From: DASVDE01 sp035558955
GTDB lineage: Bacteria; Actinomycetota; Thermoleophilia; Solirubrobacterales; 70-9
Length of the DNA: 11,917 nucleotides
Assembly: GCA_035558955.1 (NCBI GenBank)
Contig: DATMBX010000158.1
Location: 1-11,917 of the forward strand
Direction of reading: 5' to 3'
The notes below the pieces were generated by a model, which saw only the letters and a program-made list of their open reading frames with translations, was not told the DNA's origin and searched no databases. Each line of letters opens with the position of its first letter. The first letter of the stretch is position 1. Position numbers and translations under genes: made by a program. Shown piece after piece: positions 1 through 5,557 of this stretch.

Positions 1-1119
1 CGCCCCGATGTCGCCCGCGCCCAGCTCCTCCACCGCCTCGAGCTCCTTGCCGAGCGGACGGCCGAGCTGGCCGACGCGCTCCTTTTGGCGCCGGACGGCG
101 TTGACCGCCTGCGAGTCGGAGCGGATCGTCCCGCGACAGACCCGGAACAGGTTTATGCGGCCGGCGTAGGGGTCGGCCAGGGTCTTGAAGACGTAGGCGA
201 TCAGCCCCTCTCCGTCCTCGGGCGCGATCTCGACCTCCTCCTCCCCCTCGCCGAGGCCGTGCATGGCGCCGCGCATCGCCGGCGAGGGCAGGTCCTCGAC
301 CAGCGCCGCGAGCAGGCGGTCGGTGCCCAGGTTGCGGGTGGCCGCACCGCAGGTGACGGGAAAGATCTGCCCCTCCGTGACCCCCCGCTTGAGCGCCGTG
401 ACGATCTCCTCGTGGTCTATCTCCTCGCCGTCGAGGTAGCGCTCCATCAGCTCGTCGGAGTTCTCCGCCACCTCGTCCATCAACTTCTCGCGGTACTCCT
501 CGGCCTGGCTGCGCAGCCCCTCGGGAACGTCGACCTTCTGCGCGTTGCCGCGCTCTTCGCTCTCGTAGACGAAGGCCTCCATGTCGATCAGGTCGATCAC
601 CCCGCGCACGCCCCGCTCGGCGCCGATCGGGATCTCCGTCGCGACGACGTGGGGGCCGAAGGCCTCCTTCAGCGCGCTGAGCGCGGCGAAGAAATCGGCC
701 CGCTCGCGATCGATCATGTTGACGAAGACCAGCCGCGCCAGCCCGCCCTTGTCGGCGCGACGCCAGAGCCGCTCGGTGTTGACCTCCACTCCCGCCACCG
801 CGTTGACGACGACCACCGCGGCGTCGGCCACCCGCAGCGCCGCGGCCGCGTCGGCGACGAAACTCGGCTCCCCCGGCGTGTCGATCAGGTTGATCTCCCG
901 CCCATCGTGCTCAAAGCAGCCGACCGAGGCGCCGATCGACATCTCGCGCTCGCGCTCGTCGGGCTCGTGGTCGGAGAGAGTGGTCCCGGCGGCCACCGCG
1001 CCGAGGCGCTTGAGCGCGCCGGCCTCGAACAGCATCGCCTCGTGCAGGCTCGTCTTGCCGCTGCCCCGGTGCCCGATCAGGGCGACATTGCGAATCCGGT
1101 CGGCTGCCTTGTGCGGCAC
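1..1119 (-). CDS. EF-G-like translational GTPase (EF-G2 type), C-terminus cut by window edge
   Basis: Reading the minus strand from a GTG at 1119 gives 373 codons open to the window edge, about half of a roughly 690-residue EF-G. The GTPase domain comes first: P-loop GHRGSGKT at residues 16-23, switch I region ending in REMSIGAS (58-65), G3 DTPGEPSF (80-87), G4 NMID (134-137) and a G5-like CGAATRNLG (257-265). Domain II begins near residue 297. EF-G proteins use GTP hydrolysis for ribosomal translocation or recycling; the EF-G2 paralogues of actinobacteria have no settled role. The sequence deviates from canonical EF-G: Glu replaces the catalytic His of DTPGH, Met replaces Lys in NKxD, and Ser stands where switch I normally has Thr. 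It is therefore a paralogue rather than the housekeeping fusA. The start lies 10 nt after the sigma-factor stop, and an AGGAG (1137-1133) sits inside the end of that gene, so translational coupling is likely. An ATT at 1125 would have better spacing but is a rare start. Confidence 0.9.
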   Translation of the reverse strand, partial: MPHKAADRIRNVALIGHRGSGKTSLHEAMLFEAGALKRLGAVAAGTTLSDHEPDEREREMSIGASVGCFEHDGREINLIDTPGEPSFVADAAAALRVADAAVVVVNAVAGVEVNTERLWRRADKGGLARLVFVNMIDRERADFFAALSALKEAFGPHVVATEIPIGAERGVRGVIDLIDMEAFVYESEERGNAQKVDVPEGLRSQAEEYREKLMDEVAENSDELMERYLDGEEIDHEEIVTALKRGVTEGQIFPVTCGAATRNLGTDRLLAALVEDLPSPAMRGAMHGLGEGEEEVEIAPEDGEGLIAYVFKTLADPYAGRINLFRVCRGTIRSDSQAVNAVRRQKERVGQLGRPLGKELEAVEELGAGDIGA

Positions 1120-1129
1120 GCCAATGAAG

Positions 1130-1903
1130 CTACTCCTGTTGCAGACCTGACTTCAACCGCATCACTGCCTTGGTGTGAAGCTGGGATACGCGCGACTCGG
1201 TGACGCCAAGCACCTCGCCGATCTCCCGCAGGGTGAGGTTCTCGTAGTAGTAGAGGGCGACGACCAACTGCTCGCGCTCCGGCAGCGAGGCGATCGCCTC
1301 GGTGAGATGGTCTTTGACCTCGCTGGTGGCAAGAGCCTCCTGGGGGTCGGCCGCGCGGTCGTCGGCGATCGTGTCCAGCAGGGAAACCTGATCGCCCGAG
1401 GAATCGGAGACCGTCCACAGCTCGTCCAGCGCGTATACGGAGGAGTTGGAGATCTCCAGCAGCGAGGCCTGCAGCTCCTCCTCGGTGCAGCCCAGCTTCG
1501 CGGCAAGCTCCTCCTCGGTCGGGGCCCGCTGCAGCTCATGCTCGAGTCTGGCCTGAGCGACCTCGATCTCACGGGCGCGCGAGCGCACCGAGCGCGGCAC
1601 CCAGTCCAGCGAGCGCAGTTCGTCGATGATCGAGCCGCGGATGCGGGTCATCGCGAAAGTTTCGAACTTGATGCCCCGCTCGGGCTCGAAGCGCTCGATC
1701 GAGCCGATCAGCCCCATCAGGCCGTAGGAGATGAGGTCAGCGTCCTCGACGTGGGACGGCAGCCCCGCGCCGAGCCGGCCGGCGACGAATTTGACCATCG
1801 GCGAGTAGGCGACCACCAAACGCTCGCGCGCCGTCAGGTCTCCCTCTTCCTTGTAGCGGCGCCACAGGTCGCGCAGCTCGACTTCTTTTACGCCCGTCTC
1901 CAT
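1130..1903 (-). CDS. whiG: FliA/WhiG-family (sigma-28 type) RNA polymerase sigma factor
   Basis: This 257-residue group 3 sigma factor directs RNA polymerase to a dedicated promoter class (consensus TAAA-N15-GCCGATAA for this family). Region 1.2/2 spans about residues 10-105 and includes DADLISYGLMGLIGSIERF (53-71) and the promoter-melting/-10 recognition stretch FAMTRIRGSIIDELRSLDW (83-101). Region 3 follows at about 104-180. Region 4, with its helix-turn-helix, is SLPEREQLVVALYYYENL then LREIGEVLGVTESRVSQ (206-241). Length and motif order are normal for the family. In flagellate bacteria the homologue (FliA) runs late flagellar genes; in Streptomyces WhiG starts sporulation. No flagellar or anti-sigma (FlgM, RsiG-like) gene is visible here, so the regulon cannot be read from context. 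The position next to xerC, in the block that leads to rpsB in other actinobacteria, favours calling it the WhiG orthologue. ATG start; stop is TAG. Confidence 0.93.
   Translation of the reverse strand: METGVKEVELRDLWRRYKEEGDLTARERLVVAYSPMVKFVAGRLGAGLPSHVEDADLISYGLMGLIGSIERFEPERGIKFETFAMTRIRGSIIDELRSLDWVPRSVRSRAREIEVAQARLEHELQRAPTEEELAAKLGCTEEELQASLLEISNSSVYALDELWTVSDSSGDQVSLLDTIADDRAADPQEALATSEVKDHLTEAIASLPEREQLVVALYYYENLTLREIGEVLGVTESRVSQLHTKAVMRLKSGLQQE
1133..1137 (-). promoter_or_regulatory. Shine-Dalgarno AGGAG of the EF-G2-like gene
   Basis: AGGAG on the minus strand overlaps the last sense codons of the upstream sigma-factor gene. It lies 13 nt before the GTG at 1119 and 7 nt before an in-frame ATT at 1125. 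Its position suggests that ribosomes terminating on the sigma gene re-initiate on the GTPase gene. Confidence 0.55.
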
Positions 1904-1915
1904 CGCCTCGCCCCG

Positions 1916-1921
1916 ATTCTA
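1916..1921 (-). promoter_or_regulatory. Candidate -10 box for the sigma-factor gene
   Basis: TAGAAT on the minus strand (one mismatch to TATAAT) lies in the 52-bp gap between xerC and the sigma gene, 12 nt before the ATG at 1903. No convincing -35 is seen. A start about 7 nt downstream would give a 5' UTR of only a few bases, so this gene may have its own promoter besides read-through from xerC. Confidence 0.4.
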
Positions 1922-1955
1922 CGGTTGCAGGGACGATTTCGAGTGCAGATCGCGT

Positions 1956-2837
1956 TTACGCACGCGGATGGGCAGCGGCGTAGGTGTCGCGAAGGCGGGC
2001 GGCGTCGACCCGCGTGTAGACCTGCGTGGTGGAAATCGAGGCGTGGCCGAGCAGCTCCTGGATCGTGCGCAGGTCCGCCCCGCCCTCCAGCAGGTGGGTG
2101 GCGAAGGAGTGGCGCAGGGAGTGGGGCGAGACGCCGGCCGCGAGCGCGGCCTCGCGGACCCAGAGGCCGAGCCGGCGCGTTACATCGGAGTTGGAAAGGC
2201 GTCGGCCGCTCTTGGAGAGGAAGAGGGCCGGTTCGCGCGGGCCGGCGGAGAGAGAGTGGCGAGCACGCTCCTCATATCTGCGCAGCGCTCTCTGGGCGGG
2301 TTCGCCGACGGGGACGAGGCGCTCTTTGGAACCCTTGCCAAGCACCCGCAGCTGCTCCGTCTCCGGGTCGAAGGAGCCGGTGTCGAGGTTGACGATCTCC
2401 TCGCAGCGCAACCCACATGAGTAGGCCAGCTCGAGCATCGCCCGGTCACGAAGCTCCAGCGGCGTGCGAGCAGGGATCCGCTCCAGCAGGGAACGCATCT
2501 GCTCGGTGGTGAGGACGCGCGGCAGCTTCTGCTCCTTCTTCGGGCTGGAGACGAGGTCGGCGGGGTTCTGGGCGGCCCGCTCGGTGCGGACCAGGAAGTC
2601 GTAGAGGCCGCGGATCGCGGCGAGCTTGCGGGCGACCGTCGCCGGGGAGGCCCCCGCCGAGGACAGCCCGGCGCCGTAGCGGCGCACGTCGCGGTGGTGG
2701 ACGTCGCCGGGAGTTCTCTCTCCCGCCCACTCGACGAACTGCCCCAGATCCACCGCGTACGCGCGCCGTGTCCGCTCGGCGAGACCACGCCCCCGTAAAT
2801 CCCGGTCGTAGTCCGCCAGTGCTCTTTCCCAGGTCAT
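1956..2837 (-). CDS. xerC: Tyrosine recombinase XerC/XerD, chromosome dimer resolution
   Basis: This 293-residue site-specific recombinase has an N-terminal SAM-like core-binding domain (about 1-90, with the RTRRAYAVDLGQFVEW signature of Xer proteins) and a C-terminal catalytic domain (about 105-290). The full catalytic set is visible: Arg144 (SCGLRCEEI), Lys168 (GKGSKERLVP), His239 and Arg242 (PHSLRHSFATHLL), His265 (LLGHASISTTQVYTRV) and the nucleophile Tyr274. Xer recombinases act at dif near the replication terminus with FtsK to resolve chromosome dimers. Length and the lack of flanking att-like repeats or cargo argue against a phage or integron integrase. Actinobacteria usually have xerC in this neighbourhood and xerD elsewhere, which is why xerC is chosen; the sequence alone does not separate them. 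The ATG at 2837 has no strong Shine-Dalgarno and lies 37 nt after the L,D-transpeptidase stop, so co-transcription with that gene is likely. Confidence 0.93.
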   Translation of the reverse strand: MTWERALADYDRDLRGRGLAERTRRAYAVDLGQFVEWAGERTPGDVHHRDVRRYGAGLSSAGASPATVARKLAAIRGLYDFLVRTERAAQNPADLVSSPKKEQKLPRVLTTEQMRSLLERIPARTPLELRDRAMLELAYSCGLRCEEIVNLDTGSFDPETEQLRVLGKGSKERLVPVGEPAQRALRRYEERARHSLSAGPREPALFLSKSGRRLSNSDVTRRLGLWVREAALAAGVSPHSLRHSFATHLLEGGADLRTIQELLGHASISTTQVYTRVDAARLRDTYAAAHPRA

Positions 2838-2874
2838 GCCCGGTAGGTTCGCCGCGCCGCGGCTGGAGCCTTCG

Positions 2875-3912
2875 CTAATCGATGTAGATCGGCGTTCCGA
2901 CTTCGACCTGGTCGTAGAGCTCGATCACGTCGGGGATCGCCATCCGCACGCAGCCGTGGGAGGCGGCAGTGCCGAGTGAGTAGGTCGCGTCGGTGCCGTG
3001 AATCCCGGCGCCGGAGAAGATCCCCATCCAGCGGGCCTTGAGCGGATTGGACGGGCCCGGTGGGATCGACTGCCCGGCGAGACTGCCGGCCCAGGCGGAG
3101 TTCGGAACGTGCCAGGTGGGGTCCACCTGCTTGTCCTGTATGTGGTACAGCCCGGCCGGAGTTTCGAGCCCCACCTGGCCGACGGCGACGGTGTAGGTCT
3201 TTGCCGGCTTCAGGTCCTTCCAGAGGCGCAGCGTGTAGGTCTCGCGGTCGAGGGTGAGGTAGGACGGGTACTCGGAGGCGACGGCGTCCGCGGTCACCTC
3301 GGGTCTTACGTAGTGGGTGCGGGCGGCGATCACATGCGGGGCGTTGGCATTCAGCACCGCGGCGTTCAGCTCTTTGGTGAGCAGGTTGTCGCGCAGCTTG
3401 CGGCCGTTCTCGGCGGGGACGACGCTGAGCGAGTCGCCGCTGGCGGCCACCGTGGCGTCCTGCGGCTCGATGTTGACCGCGGCGGCGACGCGACGGACGA
3501 AACGGTTGACCGCTGGTTGGGAGTAGGTGACGTCGGCGGCGATGTTCTCGTCCACCTCACCGCCGGTTACGTAGCGAGCCAGGCGCCCGGGGAGACCACC
3601 GTCGCGACTGGAGGAAAGCGCCTCGTCGACGGCGCTGTCCAGGTCGGCACGGACCTTGAGCATCTTCCCCGGCAGTTTCCAGCTCTCGCCGTCGTAGCCG
3701 ACGCGGAGCGAGTGGCGCAAGGGCGCGATCAGCTCGCGGTAGACGGCCTGCTTGGCCTCGGCGGCATCGAAGCCGCCGACATCGACGCCGCCGATCGTCA
3801 CCCCCTCGGCGATCTTGTCGTTCTGGGAGTTGTCGTACGCGTAGGCGCCAACCGCGCCGAGAGCGAGCGCCAGCACGCCGACGACCAGTGCGATTTTGGC
3901 CTTGCGACCCAC
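2875..3912 (-). CDS. Membrane-anchored L,D-transpeptidase (YkuD) with peptidoglycan-binding-like domain
   Basis: Starting from GTG at 3912 the product is 345 residues. A short basic start (GRKAK) leads to one hydrophobic segment at about 7-25, acting as a signal anchor or uncleaved signal peptide, so the rest lies outside the membrane. Residues about 30-210 begin with IAEGVTIGGVDVGGFDAAEAKQAV, resembling the PG_binding_4/YoaR-type repeat found before VanW or YkuD domains. The C-terminal YkuD domain (about 217-345) has ETPAGLYHI (249-257), His305-Gly306 and the catalytic SHGCVRM motif with nucleophile Cys321. Such enzymes make 3-3 cross-links in peptidoglycan or attach proteins to it, and are beta-lactam tolerant apart from carbapenems. 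The reading frame stays open far upstream on this strand, but beyond 3936 it is antisense to the divergent gene. The 3912 start is supported by a TANNNT box 8 nt upstream and by symmetry with the divergent gene's start; GTG at 3933 is the alternative. Confidence 0.9.
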   Translation of the reverse strand: MGRKAKIALVVGVLALALGAVGAYAYDNSQNDKIAEGVTIGGVDVGGFDAAEAKQAVYRELIAPLRHSLRVGYDGESWKLPGKMLKVRADLDSAVDEALSSSRDGGLPGRLARYVTGGEVDENIAADVTYSQPAVNRFVRRVAAAVNIEPQDATVAASGDSLSVVPAENGRKLRDNLLTKELNAAVLNANAPHVIAARTHYVRPEVTADAVASEYPSYLTLDRETYTLRLWKDLKPAKTYTVAVGQVGLETPAGLYHIQDKQVDPTWHVPNSAWAGSLAGQSIPPGPSNPLKARWMGIFSGAGIHGTDATYSLGTAASHGCVRMAIPDVIELYDQVEVGTPIYID

Positions 3913-3920
3913 CGCGAAAG

Positions 3921-3926
3921 AGTTTA
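3921..3926 (-). promoter_or_regulatory. Candidate -10 box (leaderless) for the L,D-transpeptidase gene
   Basis: TAAACT on the minus strand is followed by 8 nt and the GTG at 3912. No Shine-Dalgarno lies between them. This matches the TANNNT-to-start spacing of leaderless actinobacterial transcripts; no good -35 is visible. Confidence 0.45.
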
Positions 3927-3954
3927 GGCACACCAATCGGTCGTTCTTGAGGGA

Positions 3955-3960
3955 TATCTT
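3955..3960 (+). promoter_or_regulatory. Candidate -10 box (leaderless) for the MTHFS-like gene
   Basis: TATCTT is followed by 6 nt and the GTG at 3967. A GAGGGA at 3949-3954 could be a distant Shine-Dalgarno (12-nt spacing) if transcription started further upstream, so leaderless expression is likely but not certain. Confidence 0.45.
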
Positions 3961-3966
3961 TCGCCG

Positions 3967-4692
3967 GTGCCTCCGCCCACGCGCTCCAAGGACGAGGTCC
4001 GCAAGGAAGTCTGGAAAGCGATGGACCGCGAGGGCGTGGCGCGCTTCCCGGGCGCCGAGGGACGGATCCCCAACTTCGCCGGAGCGAAGATGGCGGCCGA
4101 GAAGCTCGCCGGGCACCGAGCCTGGAAACGGGCTCGGACGATCAAGGCCAATCCCGACTCCCCCCAGACCTACGCACGCCGTATCGCCCTGGAGGAGGGC
4201 AAGACGGTGATCATGGCGGTGCCGCGCCTGCGCGATCCCCACCCGTTCCGCGTGCTCGACCCGAAAGAGCTTTCCAAGCAGGCCGTGAAGGAGGCGGCGA
4301 CGATCAAGGGCGCGCTCAAGCACGGGCGTGTGATCGCGCTCGACGACCTGCCGGAGATCGACTTCGTGCTCTGCGGGTCGGTGGCGGTCAACCTGAGCGG
4401 CGCCCGGGTCGGCAAAGGCGGCGGCTACTCCGACCTCGAGTACGGGGTCCTGATCGACGCCTGCAAGATCGACGGCCACACGACGGTGGCGACGACCGTG
4501 CACCCGACCCAGATCCTGCGCCGCCACCTGATGATGACCGGGCACGACCTCCCGGTCGACGTAATCGCCACTCCGCGCGCCGTGATCGAGGTCGAGCGCC
4601 AGTACGAGCGGCCGCGGGGAATCCTCTGGGACCACCTACAGCCACCGCAGATTCGCGAGATACCCATACTCGAACGTATGGGCTATGCCTGA
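3967..4692 (+). CDS. 5-formyltetrahydrofolate cyclo-ligase family protein, MTHFSD-like
   Basis: This 241-residue protein belongs to the NagB/RpiA/CoA-transferase-like MTHFS family. The N-terminal SKDEVRKEVW (7-16) resembles the Lys/Arg ATP-binding start of the family. IPNFAGAKMAAEKL (34-47) and IKANPDSPQ (59-67) are typical of the MTHFSD-like subgroup. The C-terminal core has the glycine-rich ARVGKGGGYSDLEYG (146-160), matching the subgroup pattern GKG.G..DLEY rather than the GMGGGYYDR of classic cyclo-ligases. Classic members convert 5-formyl-THF plus ATP to 5,10-methenyl-THF; the activity of this subgroup is unsettled, so the folate assignment is by homology only. GTG start at 3967, divergent from the L,D-transpeptidase. 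Its stop overlaps the downstream alpha/beta hydrolase start by 8 bp, so the two genes form a coupled pair. Confidence 0.82.
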   Translation: MPPPTRSKDEVRKEVWKAMDREGVARFPGAEGRIPNFAGAKMAAEKLAGHRAWKRARTIKANPDSPQTYARRIALEEGKTVIMAVPRLRDPHPFRVLDPKELSKQAVKEAATIKGALKHGRVIALDDLPEIDFVLCGSVAVNLSGARVGKGGGYSDLEYGVLIDACKIDGHTTVATTVHPTQILRRHLMMTGHDLPVDVIATPRAVIEVERQYERPRGILWDHLQPPQIREIPILERMGYA

Positions 4693-5557
4693 CGACTACG
4701 GCAATCCGGATCCGGATTGGCTGAGCATCGACTGGCGCGAGCATGTGCGCCGGGTCGAGCTGCCCGGCGCCGAAGTCAACTACGCCGAGATCGGGGAGGG
4801 CGAGCCGATCGTCTTCGTCCACGGCATCTCCGGGTCGTGGCAGAACTGGCTGGAGAACCTCCCCCACTTCGGCCGCAGCCGCCGCGCGATCGCCCTCGAC
4901 CTACCCGGCTTCGGCGGCAGCCCGATGCCCTCGTGGCCGATCGACATGCCCGCCTACGGCCGGCTGCTCCACGACTTCTGCGAGAAGATCGGCGTCGAGA
5001 GCGGCGCGGTGGTCGGCAACTCGATGGGCGGCCTGGTCGCCGCCGAGGCGGTGCTCGCCGCGCCAGGCAGGTTCGACCATCTCGTCCTCGACTCGGCCGC
5101 GGGCCTGATCAACACCTGGCTTCCCGAGGAGCGCGGCGCCGCCACCTCACACGCTTGGAACACCTTCGGCTCCCACTTCGGTCGGCTCGCGCGGGAGGTC
5201 GTCAGCCGACCTCGCTCCCGCTACCTGATGTTCCGGCTCTTCCTCCGCTACCCGAATCGCCTGCGACCCGAACTGCTCTGGGAGCAGATGGCCTCCGGGC
5301 TCCCCTGCCCGGGCTTTACGGACGCGCTCGAGGCCGTGATCGCCTACGACGCGCGCGACCACCTCGCCGACATCGACATCCCGACCCTGATCGTCTGGGG
5401 CCTCGACGACTGGGTGATCTCAGCCCTTGCGGCGCTCAGCTACCACCGGCGGATCCCCGGATCCCGCCTGGAGATCTTCGAACGCACCGGCCACGTGCCG
5501 CAGCTGGAGCGCCCGGCGCGGTTCAACGCGGTTCTCGACGATTTCCTGAGCGATTAA
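4685..5557 (+). CDS. Alpha/beta hydrolase of unknown substrate
   Basis: This 290-residue single-domain alpha/beta-hydrolase fold protein is probably cytoplasmic (no signal peptide). The visible landmarks are the oxyanion HG in FVHGISGSWQNW (44-55), LDLPGFGGS (71-79), the nucleophile elbow GNSMGG with Ser113, the acid Asp242 in IVWGLDDWVI and the base His270 in ERTGHVPQLE. A lid region lies at about 140-215 with SRYLMFRLFLRYP. All three catalytic residues are present, so it should be an active esterase, lipase-like or C-C hydrolase. The closest general resemblance is to the MhpC/haloalkane-dehalogenase-like group, but the substrate cannot be told. The ATG at 4685 overlaps the end of the upstream gene by 8 bp. 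The TAA stop lies inside TTAA shared with convergent ilvD. Confidence 0.92.
   Translation: MPDDYGNPDPDWLSIDWREHVRRVELPGAEVNYAEIGEGEPIVFVHGISGSWQNWLENLPHFGRSRRAIALDLPGFGGSPMPSWPIDMPAYGRLLHDFCEKIGVESGAVVGNSMGGLVAAEAVLAAPGRFDHLVLDSAAGLINTWLPEERGAATSHAWNTFGSHFGRLAREVVSRPRSRYLMFRLFLRYPNRLRPELLWEQMASGLPCPGFTDALEAVIAYDARDHLADIDIPTLIVWGLDDWVISALAALSYHRRIPGSRLEIFERTGHVPQLERPARFNAVLDDFLSD
5554..5557. other. Interlocked stop codons of the hydrolase gene and ilvD
   Basis: The palindrome TTAA provides TAA for the plus-strand hydrolase (5555-5557) and TAA for minus-strand ilvD (5556-5554). There is no room between the genes for a dedicated intrinsic terminator. Confidence 0.95.

Larger units (their letters stand above)
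3914..3964. repeat. Inverted repeat bridging the divergent promoter region
   Basis: GCGAAAGA at 3914-3921 is repeated as its exact reverse complement TCTTTCGC at 3957-3964. Read outward, each arm sits immediately before a GTG start (TCTTTCGCGGTG toward the transpeptidase, TCTTTCGCCGGTG toward the folate-type ligase). The arms are 35 bp apart, centred near 3939. It could be a shared operator or simply two copies of a leader-type promoter context. Confidence 0.6.

Noticed and set aside
85..1203. A 372-codon plus-strand open frame at the left edge
   Set aside because: It is antisense to the EF-G2-like gene, whose GTPase motifs are clear, and has no recognisable motif of its own.
1951..1968. CGCG-containing inverted bases around the xerC stop as a terminator
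   Set aside because: The possible stem is only 3-4 bp and there is no T-tract, so it does not qualify as an intrinsic terminator.
1956..2837. XerC-like gene as an integrase of a mobile element
   Set aside because: No tRNA target, direct repeats, excisionase or cargo genes are nearby, and the neighbours form a conserved chromosomal block.
3937..4635. N-terminal extension of the L,D-transpeptidase frame to a start at 4635
   Set aside because: The extra residues are antisense to the MTHFS-like gene. They would place a long non-secreted stretch before the membrane anchor.
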